Below are positions 26,027-35,262 of a stretch of DNA of 64,000 nucleotides, piece by piece (position 1 is the first letter of the stretch; the number at the start of each line of letters is the position of its first letter). The stretch covers positions 124,001 to 188,000 of the forward strand of contig CATXZD010000001.1 of NCBI GenBank assembly GCA_958403905.1. The letters are read 5' to 3'. The DNA comes from an uncultured Ruminococcus sp. GTDB taxonomy: Bacteria > Bacillota > Clostridia > Oscillospirales > Acutalibacteraceae. The notes beneath the pieces were generated by a model. It saw only the letters and a program-made list of their open reading frames with translations. It was not told where the DNA came from and ran no database searches. The translations under genes were made by a program, and so were the position numbers.

Positions 26027-26965
26027 TTATTCAGCTGCAAAAGTTCCGCTGTATTCGTATTTGTCATTGTCACCCGTAAAACTCAAGTAAAGTTCGACTG
26101 ACTCAGTGTTGTTCGGTACGGAATAATCAAAAGAAATCTCTTTCTTTTGATTAGGGTCAAGACTGATATAATCGGAACTGTATTCATCTGTATTTATGTT
26201 ACTCGAAAGCCAGTCAAGCGAAGTATCGCTGTCGGTATCAGTGGCATCACAATACACATATGTCAGCGTGATATATTTATCGGTTGTGTTTTCGATTTCA
26301 AATACATAGCTTGTTCGGCTTTTGCCTGCTTTGCTTTTATCTGATTTATCGTCCTTTTCAACCCTTTTAAGCGTAACCTTGCAGTCGGGAAGCTCTTTTG
26401 ACTCTCCGATTTTATGAGTTGTGCTGTCATCTATATATTCCGAAGTATAGTAGTCATAATGATAATTATTGTCATCATTATAATCGTATGATGTATTATC
26501 AAATAATTCTGTGATGATTGAATGATTATATGCACAAGCAGAATAAACGCTGATAGCAGCTCCTGCAACAATGACAAAGGTAATAAGGACGGTTAAGACA
26601 ATCGGCAAAGCTTTACTTTTCTTTTTCGGTGCGTAGGTGTATTTTGGCGCATCGGGATATGTAGGAGGAACAGGAATTCCGCCCTGAGGTGTACTCGGAT
26701 AACCGCCTTGAAAGTCATTTTGAAATGAATTTGTATTGTCGTTTACGGGTGCATTTGGCTGATTGTACGGGTCAGCGTTATTGAAGTTAGTATTAAAGTT
26801 TGCATTGTTCGGATAATTTGAATTTTCACCCTGAAAATTATTAGTGCCGTTATGTGCGCTTTCATACGGATTAGGGCTTGTATAAAGGGGCTGTTCGGGC
26901 AGTTTTGTGCCGCACATTGCACAGTATTTGTCTTCGCAGTTATAACCGCAGTTGGGACATTTCAT
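26027..26965 (-). CDS. Zinc-ribbon membrane protein with extracellular beta domain
   Basis: Protein of 312 residues from the ATG at 26965, which follows GAGGAG. An N-terminal zinc ribbon (CPNCGYNC and CAMCGTKL) is followed by a long Asn/Pro/Gly-rich linker, one membrane segment at about 122-145 and an extracellular domain (about 190-312) with the pattern SKELPDCKVTLKRVEKDD, YVFEIENTTDKYITLTYV and DPNQKKEISFDY. The last domain resembles the DUF4352/DUF5067 immunoglobulin-like fold of Firmicutes lipoproteins. Function unknown. It is monocistronic and convergent with the phage-derived cassette. Confidence 0.8.
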   Translation of the reverse strand: MKCPNCGYNCEDKYCAMCGTKLPEQPLYTSPNPYESAHNGTNNFQGENSNYPNNANFNTNFNNADPYNQPNAPVNDNTNSFQNDFQGGYPSTPQGGIPVPPTYPDAPKYTYAPKKKSKALPIVLTVLITFVIVAGAAISVYSACAYNHSIITELFDNTSYDYNDDNNYHYDYYTSEYIDDSTTHKIGESKELPDCKVTLKRVEKDDKSDKSKAGKSRTSYVFEIENTTDKYITLTYVYCDATDTDSDTSLDWLSSNINTDEYSSDYISLDPNQKKEISFDYSVPNNTESVELYLSFTGDNDKYEYSGTFAAE

Positions 26966-27332
26966 CAAAATCACTCCTCATTGTGTTAATATGAGTATTA
27001 CATTTCAAATATATAATAGAACAATTTAATGAAAAAGTCAACATATAATATTTTGAATATGCGCAATGTTTGTAAACCTTGATAATGTTATTTGCGTTTA
27101 TAAAATTATCGGTATTAACTTTTATTGTCGCTACAGCATAATTCCTTCTATTTGTATTTGTGAAAAGGCAACAAATATAGCGGCTTGTCACAATAGATTT
27201 AGAATAAGGTGCGAATTTTAAAACAGCGGTAAAATATCTGTTGAATTTGACAAAAGGCTGTTGTATAATCATATAGGTGTAAGATTGTTAAAAAATCCAC
27301 AAAGATTTAAATACAGAGAAAGGATGAGTGCG
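26966..27332. promoter_or_regulatory. Intergenic region with hydrogenase promoter
   Basis: This AT-rich gap separates two divergent genes. The only clear signal is a promoter on the plus strand: TTGAAT (27241-27246) and TATAAT (27264-27269), 17 bases apart, about 60 bases before the hydrogenase start. I see no gene, repeat or structured RNA in the rest. Confidence 0.6.
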
Positions 27333-28877
27333 ATGAGAGGACTTTATTCGTCAAAAACAAAAATCCGCCACCAGATATTCACCGAGGTTGCACGCTTTGC
27401 ATACGAGGGCGGCGACTATTCAAAGTTTGAAAATCTGCCATATAAAATTATTCCCGGTGAGATTTCTACATATCGTGAAAGCATCTTTCTTGAAAGAGCA
27501 ATTGTAGGAGAAAGACTTCGTCTTGCAATGGGACTTCCTCTGCTGCCTGTCCAGAAACAGGCCCCTATTTCAACAGGTGTTGAAGATAGTATGGTTGACG
27601 AAAAATTCTACGCTCCTCCGCTTATTAATATAATAAAGTTTGCCTGCCACAGCTGTCCCGAAAAGCGTGTTTTCGTCAGCGACGGCTGTCAGGGCTGCCT
27701 TGAACACCCCTGCACCGAGGTTTGTCCCAAGGGTGCAATTTCAATTCAGGGCGGCAAGTCGGTAATTGACGATGAAAAATGTATCAAATGCGGAAAGTGC
27801 AAAAGCGCCTGTCCGTATAATGCAATCATCAAGCAGGAGCGCCCCTGCGCTGCTGCCTGCGGAATGAAAGCTATTCACAGCGACGAGCACGGAAGAGCAG
27901 AAATTGACTACGACAAGTGCGTTTCCTGCGGTATGTGCCTTGTAAGCTGTCCTTTCAGCGCAATTGTTGATAAAAGTCAGATTTTCCAGACTATCAAGGC
28001 TATTCAGGGCGACGCACCGGTTTATGCGGCTGTTGCTCCTGCCGTTGCAGGTCAGTTTAACGGACTTCCGTCAAGCAAAATCCGCAACGCTTTTAAGGCT
28101 CTCGGGTTTGCAGACGTTGTCGAGGTTGCAGTAGGCGCCGACCTTTGTACTGTTGAAGAGGCAAAGGACTTTATGGAAGAAGTTCCTGCAAAACAGCCGT
28201 TTATGGCTACTTCGTGCTGTCCTGCGTGGAGTATGATGGCTAAAAAGAACTTTCCCACAATCGCTTCGAATATTTCAATGGCGCTTACTCCCATGGTGCT
28301 TACAGGCAGACTTACAAAGAAACAGAATCCCGGTTGTAAAGTAGTGTTTATCGGACCGTGCGCCGCAAAAAAACTCGAGGCAAGCCGCAAAAGTATCCGA
28401 AGCGATATTGACTTTGTACTCACCTTTGAAGAGGTTGCAGGTATGTTCTCTGCCAAAGAGATTGACTTTGCATCTCTTCCCGAGGACGAAGAAAAGCTTT
28501 CGTTCTCAAGCGCTGACGGCAGAGGTTTTGCAGTAAGCGGCGGTGTTGCAAAGGCAGTTGTAAACGCTATTTCACAGCTTGATCCTAAGCGTGAGGTAAA
28601 GATTGCCAACGCACAGGGACTTGATGAGTGTGCAAAGCTTTTGAGAATGGCAAAGGCTGGAAAGTATGACGGCTATTTGCTTGAGGGTATGGCTTGTCCC
28701 GGCGGATGCGTTGCAGGTGCGGGTACAATTAACGTTCCTGACAAGTCGGCAATGGAAGTTCTCAAAAGCAAAAAGGAAACTAATTTTGAAGGTTCTGTTG
28801 AAACACCGTTTATCAGTGCACTTTCAACCCTTGAAAATATGTACAATGAGTTTGACTACAAGAACGACAACACATAA
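27333..28877 (+). CDS. [FeFe] hydrogenase, group B-like
   Basis: Cytoplasmic iron hydrogenase of 514 residues that makes or uses H2 with ferredoxin. The start at 27333 (MRGLYSSKTKIR) lies nine bases after AGAAAGG; an ATG at 27324 is too close to that site. Cluster-binding cysteines come first: CHSCPEKR with CQGCLEHPCTEVCP, then CIKCGKCKSACPYNAI and CVSCGMCLVSCPFSAI. The H-cluster motifs are TSCCPAW, IGPCAAKKLEA and EGMACPGGCVAGAG. Ala instead of Gly in TSCCPxW, and GPC instead of MPC, point to the group B lineage of anaerobic Firmicutes. The maturation genes hydEFG are not in view. It is transcribed alone and ends at a strong terminator. Confidence 0.9.
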   Translation: MRGLYSSKTKIRHQIFTEVARFAYEGGDYSKFENLPYKIIPGEISTYRESIFLERAIVGERLRLAMGLPLLPVQKQAPISTGVEDSMVDEKFYAPPLINIIKFACHSCPEKRVFVSDGCQGCLEHPCTEVCPKGAISIQGGKSVIDDEKCIKCGKCKSACPYNAIIKQERPCAAACGMKAIHSDEHGRAEIDYDKCVSCGMCLVSCPFSAIVDKSQIFQTIKAIQGDAPVYAAVAPAVAGQFNGLPSSKIRNAFKALGFADVVEVAVGADLCTVEEAKDFMEEVPAKQPFMATSCCPAWSMMAKKNFPTIASNISMALTPMVLTGRLTKKQNPGCKVVFIGPCAAKKLEASRKSIRSDIDFVLTFEEVAGMFSAKEIDFASLPEDEEKLSFSSADGRGFAVSGGVAKAVVNAISQLDPKREVKIANAQGLDECAKLLRMAKAGKYDGYLLEGMACPGGCVAGAGTINVPDKSAMEVLKSKKETNFEGSVETPFISALSTLENMYNEFDYKNDNT

Positions 28878-28893
28878 TAAAGATAAAATAACA

Positions 28894-28938
28894 ATACGGC
28901 TGTTTCACAAAAATGCGAAACAGCCGTAATTTTTATTT
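28894..28938 (+). terminator. Terminator after the hydrogenase
   Basis: An 11-bp perfect stem ACGGCTGTTTC / GAAACAGCCGT is followed by AATTTTTATTT. Confidence 0.88.
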
Positions 28939-28950
28939 GTGTTATTTACT

Positions 28951-30072
28951 TTAGCCTATTTTATTTCTTTTTTTAAAGAAAAAGAAAACACTGCCTGAAA
29001 TTAAAATTAATAAAGTTAGGGCAATTGTAACAGAAATGACACCTGTCTGAACTGCTCCGTTTGAACTGTTTGAGTTGATTGAACTGTTTGAGGGAGTATC
29101 ACTTGTAGCATTTTTTGTAACCGATGTCGGGTCTGTTGATTTTGTAGGAATAGTTGTAGTATTAGTTGTCGGTTCTGTTGCTATTGTCGGGTTTGTGTCA
29201 GGCTCAACAGGTTTGATGGGTTTAGTATCCACAGGTTCAGTATCCGGCTCGGTAGGAGCAAACGGGTCGCCCTTTTCTGTTTCATAGAAATAGTATGAGT
29301 ATATGCATGGATTTGAAAAACCATACATTATAGAATCTGAACCAAATTCCAGATAATATGTGCCTGCTTCAAGTTTAGTGCTTACACGGTTTCCAAGAGA
29401 TGTAAACCACCAATAATCGAATATTTTTGCGAGATCATTATCAAATATTCTTAAGACAAGATCTCGATTACTCGGATTTACGACAAATGTTAGATCCGTA
29501 CCTTCATTAAGATTTAATATGTAATAATTTTTAGGCTTTCTTTCTTCCAAAATAGTTGAGTATTGTATGTTTGCTTCTACATTCATTGCGTTGTCGGAAG
29601 ATTCAATTGGCGTAATTACGTTTGAATTTGCGCTTGTGAAGCTGGCACTGATTTCACAATTTGCTGTTTCTATCTGTTCCTGCTTAAATGTATATTCAAC
29701 TTTTGCATAGTATGTACCTTTATAAAGATAGTAGTCTTCAGAAAAAGTTTTTGGGTTGTCAAGAATATAATTGCCAATATCTGTGTATTCATAAGAAAAA
29801 TTTTCGTTATGAAGTGTAAGATTTATGCTTGAACCGGGAGTAAGATTGCTGAGATTAATGTCAAGTCTGCCGTCTTCTTCAAGTACGATCTTGTAATATT
29901 TGTTTTCTCCGATTGAGTAAAAACCTGTGTTAACAGGTGTACCGTCAATCGGAAGCGGCTCAGACCCAATATAGTCTGTGGCATATGCGCTCAAGGGTGT
30001 TGACGATAAACCGATAATTAAAATAATTGACATCAGCATAGCAGATAATCTTTTGATTTTGCTTTTTTTCAT
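28951..30072 (-). CDS. Secreted, wall- or membrane-anchored protein with C-terminal sorting-like tail
   Basis: Protein of 373 residues from the ATG at 30072 (GGAGG nine bases upstream). Signal peptide at about 1-31 (ending PLSAYAT). Two or more beta-rich domains with NKYYKIVLEEDGRLDINL, LYKGTYYAKVEYTF and KLEAGTYYLEFGSD resemble the pre-peptidase C-terminal (PPC) fold. A 70-residue Thr/Pro/Ser linker (DTEPVDTKPIKPVEPDTNPT) leads to the tail GAVQTG, a hydrophobic span and KKRNK. That tail has the layout of a sortase signal, with AVQTG in place of LPxTG. The ligand is unknown. Confidence 0.78.
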   Translation of the reverse strand: MKKSKIKRLSAMLMSIILIIGLSSTPLSAYATDYIGSEPLPIDGTPVNTGFYSIGENKYYKIVLEEDGRLDINLSNLTPGSSINLTLHNENFSYEYTDIGNYILDNPKTFSEDYYLYKGTYYAKVEYTFKQEQIETANCEISASFTSANSNVITPIESSDNAMNVEANIQYSTILEERKPKNYYILNLNEGTDLTFVVNPSNRDLVLRIFDNDLAKIFDYWWFTSLGNRVSTKLEAGTYYLEFGSDSIMYGFSNPCIYSYYFYETEKGDPFAPTEPDTEPVDTKPIKPVEPDTNPTIATEPTTNTTTIPTKSTDPTSVTKNATSDTPSNSSINSNSSNGAVQTGVISVTIALTLLILISGSVFFFFKKRNKIG

Positions 30073-30286
30073 AAAAATTCCTCCGTTTAAAATTCTGTAC
30101 AACGTACATAATAATTATTAATGTTCTCAAAAATTTAAGAACTAATATAATTATACGATTAAAAATTCCGATTGTCAACACAAAAGTTCTTAAAAATTAA
30201 AGAACTTTTATAATTTGCAACTGCTGTTTTCTTCTTATATGCTTGTAAATAAGAGTTTAACACATTGCAAGACAAGGAGAACTAAA

Positions 30287-30613
30287 GTGGAAGAATCTAA
30301 TCAGTTCGGCAGAAAACTTAAAAATATTCGGCTTAACAGGAATTTATCGCAGGAAGAGCTTGCTTTTCAATGTAATATGCAGGCTTCTCATATAGGACAG
30401 CTTGAACGTGGGCAGAAAAATCCCACACTTGATACTTTGAAAAAAATATCCGTGGGACTTAATATGTCATTGTGTGAACTGTTAAATTTTGAAAATGGCG
30501 ATGAATCGGAGAATTCTAATAAAACAGTGAATAAGATTAATGCATATTTAAATAAGCTTACGCCAAAGCAGCAGGAACAAGTTCTTGCTATAATAAAAAC
30601 TTTTATAGAATAA
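30287..30613 (+). CDS. XRE-family transcriptional regulator
   Basis: Helix-turn-helix protein of 108 residues. The GTG at 30287 follows AAGGAG by six bases. The HTH covers about residues 6-62 (KLKNIRLNRNLSQEELAFQC, ASHIGQLERGQKNPTLDTLK). The remaining 40 residues are helical and probably dimerise. It is divergent from the secreted protein 214 bases away, so it may regulate that gene. A direct target site was not identified. Confidence 0.85.
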   Translation: MEESNQFGRKLKNIRLNRNLSQEELAFQCNMQASHIGQLERGQKNPTLDTLKKISVGLNMSLCELLNFENGDESENSNKTVNKINAYLNKLTPKQQEQVLAIIKTFIE

Positions 30614-30616
30614 AAA

Positions 30617-30662
30617 GGGCTGTTTCAATATCGTTTTTCGATATTGAAACAGCTGTTTTTAT
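30617..30662. terminator. Bidirectional terminator between the XRE gene and the feo operon
   Basis: A 15-bp perfect stem GCTGTTTCAATATCG / CGATATTGAAACAGC with a five-base T loop is followed by TGTTTTTATT. It serves the XRE gene and, on the minus strand, the feo operon. Confidence 0.88.
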
Positions 30663-30829
30663 TCTTCGCTGTTTTCACAATCTCCGCTGCATTTTCCCGA
30701 ATACGGACAGCCGCTGCATTTTGCACAGCATTTTTTCTTTTTTTTGAAGATTGAATATATGCAAAGCCCCACAAGGAGCACTGCAATTACGCCGATAATA
30801 ATGTCGGCAATCGGAATCTCGAAAATCAT
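30659..30829 (-). CDS. FeoB-associated Cys-rich membrane protein
   Basis: A 56-residue protein that begins directly after the feoB stop codon. One membrane segment (about 6-25, ADIIIGVIAVLLVGLCIYSI) is followed by a Lys run and a Cys-rich tail (CCAKCSGCPYSGKCSGDC, seven cysteines). This is the layout of the small proteins encoded after feoB in many Firmicutes, thought to bind iron near the FeoB pore. It is the last gene of feoA-feoB. Confidence 0.85.
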   Translation of the reverse strand: MIFEIPIADIIIGVIAVLLVGLCIYSIFKKKKKCCAKCSGCPYSGKCSGDCENSEE

Positions 30830-32869
30830 TTACATCATTCCTATATTCATAATAAGCGTGCCAATCTGGAAAATGAGTGCAGACGCAAGCCATGCAACGA
30901 ATATCTGATAAATAACCGTTACAGCCGTCCACTTTGCACTGCCCATTTCTTTGTGAATTGCCGAAAGTGCGGCAACGCAGGGAGTATAGAGCAGAACAAA
31001 AACGAGGAACGAGAAAGCTGAAAGCGGTGTAAATGCGCTTGCAAGACCTGCTCCGGGATAGAGCACCGCAAGGGTTGAGGCAACGCTTTCCTTTGCGGCA
31101 ATGCCCGTAACAAGCGATACAGAGGCTCTCCAGTCGCCAAACCCGCAGATTGAAAATACGGGAGCAATGAACTTGCCGATTGATGCAAGCATACTTTCGT
31201 CGGGCGAAACCATCTGCATAGAGAAATTAAAGCTTTGCAAGAACCAGATGAGAATTGATGCTCCTAAAAGCACTGTTCCTGCTCTTACAAGGAAGTCCTT
31301 CAGTCTGTCCCAGACGTGAAGCCAAAGACTTTTTGGCGAGGGCATACGGTATGGCGGAAGCTCCATAACAAAAGGTGCATTTTTGCCTTTTAAAATTGTG
31401 TTTTTAAACAGCAGAGCCGTCAGCACAGCAACGACCATTCCGAGAATATAAATTCCGAAAATTACAAGCGGACCGCAGTCGGGGAAGAAATACGAAATAA
31501 ACAGCAGATAGACGGGCATTTTTGCCGAGCAGGACATAAAAGGCGTTATTAAAATTGTAAGGCGTTTGTCCTTTTGATTTTCAAGCGTTCTTGTTGCCAA
31601 TATGGCGGGAACGGTACAGCCGAAGCCCATAAGCATTGGCACAAACGCTCTGCCCGAAAGACCTATGTAGCGCAAAAGCTTATCCATTATAAACGCCGCT
31701 CGCGACATATATCCGCTGTCCTCTAAAAGTGACAGCAGGGTAAACAACAGCATAATCTGCGGTAAAAACGAAATTACCGAGCCGACGCCTGCGATTATTC
31801 CGTCAATCACAAGGCTTTGTGCCCACTCTGACGCATTTACAGAAACGAGAAGTGATTCAAGTCCTCCGCCGAGCACATCGGTTATAAGGTAGGTTGCACC
31901 GTCACGCAGCAGTGTTCCGGGTGTGCCGAATGTGACAGCAAACACCATAAGCATAACAATCAGAAAGAACGGAAGTGCAAAAAATCTGTTTGTGACAACC
32001 TTGTCGATTTTGTCCGATACGCTTAAATAATCGGCAGGACGTTTTCTTGTGACTGCCTTTTGAGTAATTGAGCATATGTATTTATAGCGCTCATCGGCAA
32101 TAATCATCTCTCTGTCAACGTTTTTTGAGGTGTGAATTTCGTCGACGTGAAGGTTGATGTGTTCCCTTTGCTTTTCAGTAAAATCATAATGCTTCCATGT
32201 TACGGGGTCGCCCTCAAAAAGTTTTACAGCTGTCCAGCGCTTGCGGTGGTAGCTGTGTTGTTTTATATCTTCAAGTGCCTCTTCAATTTCACGCAGAATC
32301 CGGTCAACCTCATAGGAGTAAATGTTTTTAACGTGAACGTACTTTCCGTTGTCATAAAGCTCTGCAACCTTTTCAATAAGCTTGTCGATACCCGTGTTTT
32401 TGCTTGCCGAAATCGGTACAATCGGTATTCCAAGCTGTTTTTCAAGAAAAGCAATGTCAATTTTGTCACCGTTTTTTTCAAGCAAATCGCACATATTCAG
32501 TGCAATTACAATCGGTCTTGCAAGCTCTGCAAGCTGAGTAGTGAGGTACAGATTCCGCTCAAGATTAGTTGCGTCGATTATGTCAATTATAACGTCGGGG
32601 TCATCGTTTAAAAGGCAGTTTCGTGTTACAATTTCCTCGGGAGTGTAGGGCGAAAGTGAGTAAATTCCCGGCAAATCCACTACCTCAATATCACGTCCGA
32701 GCGAATTGCGCACTTTACCTGACTTTTTTTCAACAGTAACCCCCGGCCAGTTGCCGACGTACTGTTTGCTTCCCGTAAGCTGATTAAAAAGAGTTGTCTT
32801 GCCGCAGTTCGGGTTTCCTGCAAGCACAACGTTTATCGTTTTGTTTTTGTCTTGACTGATTTGTTCCAT
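30830..32869 (-). CDS. feoB: Ferrous iron transporter FeoB
   Basis: Fe(II) importer with an N-terminal GTPase, 679 residues from the ATG at 32869. The chosen start follows GAGG inside the end of feoA. G1 is GNPNCGKTT, G3 DLPGIY and G4 NMCD. A helical GDP-dissociation-inhibitor-like domain spans about 170-270. The membrane part (about 285-675) has two gate-like repeats (FLPQIMLLFTLLSLLEDSGY and SGRAFVPMLMGFGCTVPAIL). The order feoA-feoB-Cys-rich protein is typical. No clear Fur box was seen upstream. Confidence 0.95.
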   Translation of the reverse strand: MEQISQDKNKTINVVLAGNPNCGKTTLFNQLTGSKQYVGNWPGVTVEKKSGKVRNSLGRDIEVVDLPGIYSLSPYTPEEIVTRNCLLNDDPDVIIDIIDATNLERNLYLTTQLAELARPIVIALNMCDLLEKNGDKIDIAFLEKQLGIPIVPISASKNTGIDKLIEKVAELYDNGKYVHVKNIYSYEVDRILREIEEALEDIKQHSYHRKRWTAVKLFEGDPVTWKHYDFTEKQREHINLHVDEIHTSKNVDREMIIADERYKYICSITQKAVTRKRPADYLSVSDKIDKVVTNRFFALPFFLIVMLMVFAVTFGTPGTLLRDGATYLITDVLGGGLESLLVSVNASEWAQSLVIDGIIAGVGSVISFLPQIMLLFTLLSLLEDSGYMSRAAFIMDKLLRYIGLSGRAFVPMLMGFGCTVPAILATRTLENQKDKRLTILITPFMSCSAKMPVYLLFISYFFPDCGPLVIFGIYILGMVVAVLTALLFKNTILKGKNAPFVMELPPYRMPSPKSLWLHVWDRLKDFLVRAGTVLLGASILIWFLQSFNFSMQMVSPDESMLASIGKFIAPVFSICGFGDWRASVSLVTGIAAKESVASTLAVLYPGAGLASAFTPLSAFSFLVFVLLYTPCVAALSAIHKEMGSAKWTAVTVIYQIFVAWLASALIFQIGTLIMNIGMM

Positions 32870-32874
32870 ATATA

Positions 32875-33099
32875 TCAATCCTCAAGGAAAATTTCTTTTG
32901 CCTCGCTTACACGCAGGCTAAGCTCGTACCCTCTGACAATTATAACAATCGGGTCGCCGAACGGTGCAGTTTTAAGCTTTTTCACAGTAGCTCCCGGGGT
33001 GATTCCCATATCAATTATACGCCTGCGAAGCGCACCCGATGAGCCGAGCCGTGAAACAACGCCCGTTTGACCAAGCTTTAAATCATCAAGAGTTTTCAT
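32875..33099 (-). CDS. feoA: Ferrous iron transport protein FeoA
   Basis: SH3-like protein of 74 residues that works with FeoB in iron uptake. The sequence runs TLDDLKLGQTGVVSRLGSSG, RRRIIDMGITPGATV and GDPIVIIVRGYELSLRVSEA, which covers the whole FeoA domain. AGAGGT precedes the ATG. It is the first gene of the operon and its stop lies just before the feoB start. Confidence 0.93.
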   Translation of the reverse strand: MKTLDDLKLGQTGVVSRLGSSGALRRRIIDMGITPGATVKKLKTAPFGDPIVIIVRGYELSLRVSEAKEIFLED

Positions 33100-33259
33100 A
33101 AAATTACCTCTTTAAAAGTTAGTGTAATATGATTTTATGATACCACCATTAAAATTAAATTGCAACAATTACCGACAAAAGTATGGAAATAGGGGAGTAT
33201 ATGTGGTAAAATTAAAATAAGGTATTTTCTGAACGTAGTATCGGTGAAAGGAGAAACAT

Positions 33260-34039
33260 ATGAAAAAAATTTTCATTACAATTATACGCAGTGTCTTTGC
33301 AATACTTGCAGTAATTCTTGCAGCTTTTTTGGTTGCACCTATGGCGCAGGGCATTATAAATATCGGAAATATTACGGGAACAGCGCTTTGCATATGGATT
33401 TTCTGCGTGAGCGTTGCGCCGCTTCACAGGGCGATAAGAAGTTTATTTTGTCGTCATAAACTTACGAAGCTTCTATACAGATTTGTAAACGTCTGTTTTA
33501 TCATATTTGCAGTTTACGGCGCAGTAGTGACCTCCCTTATGGCATGGGCGGCGTTACAGACTCCAAGTCAGAATGCTACGGTTATTGTTCTCGGAGCACA
33601 GGTAAAGCCGTGGGGACCGTCTGCTGTTTTAAACGGCAGAATAAGCGGTGCTCAGAGGTTTCTGGAAGAGCACGAGAGTGCAAATGCAGTGCTTTCGGGA
33701 GGACAGGGAAGCGACGAACCGACAAGCGAGGCTCAGTGTATGTACGACACATTAATCAAGCGCGGAATAGACAAAAGCCGGCTTTATATGGAAGACAAGT
33801 CCACCAATACCACCGAAAACATAAAAAATTCGGTGCAGGTAATAGAGGACAACAACCTCAATCCCGAGCTTGCTGTTGCAACCGACTTTTACCACCAGCT
33901 TAGGGTGCGGATAATTATGAATCAGCTCGGAATAGAAGGAAGTGTCGGAGCTGTTAACTCCGACACTTCAATGCTCTATCTTCCCGTTTTTACTGTCCGT
34001 GAATGGTTTGCCCTGCCTTATCAGGTTCTATTTCGGTAG
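33260..34039 (+). CDS. YdcF/ElyC-SanA family membrane protein (DUF218)
   Basis: Protein of 259 residues with AAAGGAG upstream. Two or three N-terminal membrane segments (about 5-27, 33-53 and 72-95) are followed by a DUF218 domain on the outer face (about 105-240). The family signature is seen in ATVIVLGAQVKPWGPSAVLN, AVLSGGQGSDEPTSEAQCMY and MEDKSTNTTENIKNS, with YHQLRVRIIM after it. Family members affect envelope integrity or glycan precursor metabolism, but the reaction is not settled. Confidence 0.85.
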   Translation: MKKIFITIIRSVFAILAVILAAFLVAPMAQGIINIGNITGTALCIWIFCVSVAPLHRAIRSLFCRHKLTKLLYRFVNVCFIIFAVYGAVVTSLMAWAALQTPSQNATVIVLGAQVKPWGPSAVLNGRISGAQRFLEEHESANAVLSGGQGSDEPTSEAQCMYDTLIKRGIDKSRLYMEDKSTNTTENIKNSVQVIEDNNLNPELAVATDFYHQLRVRIIMNQLGIEGSVGAVNSDTSMLYLPVFTVREWFALPYQVLFR

Positions 34040-34226
34040 CAACAACCTCGGTTATGCTGTTGAACGAGTCAAGGTGTACACCGCTGTGATGACGTGAACT
34101 GCCAAGTTCAAGCGGATAGATTTCGTTGTTTGCAACGTCAACAATCGGCGAACGCTTTGTTTCGCTGTTGCGTGACGGAAGCTCAATAGGATACTGTTCG
34201 TGTTTTTTGTCTGACTTTTTACTCAT
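33990..34226 (-). CDS. Possible small hypothetical protein
   Basis: An open frame of 78 residues with AGGTGG about 11 bases before its ATG. The product is hydrophilic (SKKSDKKHEQYPIELPSRNS, IVDVANNEIYPLELGSSRHH) with no membrane segment. It overlaps the end of the ydcF-like gene tail to tail by 50 bases. The ribosome site is part of the hairpin at 34229-34266, which argues partly against it. Amino acid use looks protein-like; not recognised. Confidence 0.42.
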   Translation of the reverse strand: MSKKSDKKHEQYPIELPSRNSETKRSPIVDVANNEIYPLELGSSRHHSGVHLDSFNSITEVVATEIEPDKAGQTIHGQ

Positions 34227-34228
34227 AA

Positions 34229-34268
34229 ATAAAACCACCTTTATGTTGAGGTGGTTTTATTTTTTGCA
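34229..34268 (+). terminator. Terminator-like hairpin
   Basis: AAAACCACCT and AGGTGGTTTT pair around a TTATGTTG loop, followed by ATTTTTTG on the plus strand. It could end the ydcF-like transcript, about 190 bases past its stop. Confidence 0.6.
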
Positions 34269-34288
34269 ATTATTAAGTTTTTATTCTT

Positions 34289-35176
34289 TTATATCTCTTT
34301 ATAAAATCTGATATAATACTCCTGAAGGAATTCTGTATCGAAGTATCCGTTATCGAGCGTATACATTCCATCGCTTGATCTGGGACAGATTGTAAAGTTA
34401 AAGGTTCTTTGCATTCTACGCTCGTAACTATCACGGTAATAACTATATTGAGGAACAAAATTATCGTCAAAATAAGCAGTGTAGTCGGCTGCGTATTTCT
34501 GAACTCTTGTTGCAGAAATTATATTGGGATTCTCGTAATTATAGTTGGTAGCTATAAGCATTTTTTGTGCGCCGGTAAAATTGACTTCACCGCTAAGATA
34601 CTTTTGAATAAGCGTAGCATCAATTACATTTACTTCTCCGTCTTTATTTACATCGCCCATTACCTTATAACGGTTTGTCATAATGTTATATATTTCCAAT
34701 AAGTCATAAAATGCATTTGTGATTTCATCATTGGAATTGCTTTCAAGTGCATTGCCTAAAGCTTCTCTTGCAGAAACAAACCTTGACCAGTCTTTTTGAC
34801 TGTACCAGTTGTTATAATTCTGTTCGGCAAGAGCATTTTCGTATGTCGTTCTTGCTGTATACTTATCAATATATTCATTATATACAGCAGATATAAGATT
34901 GTCATAAGCAGATGTGTAGTCTTCAAGTGTTGAATTTTTGTCTTTAATAACGTCCATAGCTTCGTCTAATCTTTGATCGGTTAATTTTGAAAAGGTTACT
35001 CTACAGATTCCTGTTATATTATCACGGGTATATATATATTCATAAAGAACATATAAATTATCGTATGCGGTTCGTTTCTTTTGGTCATCTTCTGTGCTTT
35101 CGGCGGCAGCGGCATTGATACAAACTGCTGAAAGAAGTATTGAAAAAGAAAGAAGCATTGCTAATATTTTTTTCAT
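34289..35176 (-). CDS. Secreted dockerin-containing protein
   Basis: Protein of 295 residues. Signal peptide at about 1-25 (ending NAAAAES), then a helical region (about 30-170) resembling FIVAR-like helical repeats (AYDNLISAVYNEYIDKYTAR). A type I dockerin follows (about 173-235). Its first calcium loop is canonical (GDVNKDGEVNVIDATLIQKY), but the second (ATNYNYENPNIISATRVQKY) has lost several Asp/Asn ligands. A C-terminal extension of about 55 residues follows. Dockerins bind cohesins, which implies docking to a cell-surface or cellulosome-like scaffold encoded elsewhere. It lies beside another dockerin gene. Confidence 0.82.
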   Translation of the reverse strand: MKKILAMLLSFSILLSAVCINAAAAESTEDDQKKRTAYDNLYVLYEYIYTRDNITGICRVTFSKLTDQRLDEAMDVIKDKNSTLEDYTSAYDNLISAVYNEYIDKYTARTTYENALAEQNYNNWYSQKDWSRFVSAREALGNALESNSNDEITNAFYDLLEIYNIMTNRYKVMGDVNKDGEVNVIDATLIQKYLSGEVNFTGAQKMLIATNYNYENPNIISATRVQKYAADYTAYFDDNFVPQYSYYRDSYERRMQRTFNFTICPRSSDGMYTLDNGYFDTEFLQEYYIRFYKEI

Positions 35177-35262
35177 AAACTATATTCCTTTCAAATTTTA
35201 CTTAAAATTTATTTATTTTATATCAAAATAATAATATATTTACATTGTAATGTCAATACTTT

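Noticed and set aside
28052..28609. Minus-strand frame of 185 codons
   Set aside because: Shadow of the hydrogenase gene, whose H-cluster motifs are complete.
32132..32611. Plus-strand frame of 159 codons
   Set aside because: Antisense shadow of the feoB GTPase domain; no ribosome site and no recognisable domain.
33100..33259. Fur box upstream of feoA
   Set aside because: AT-rich sequence with no convincing GATAATGATAATCATTATC-type match.
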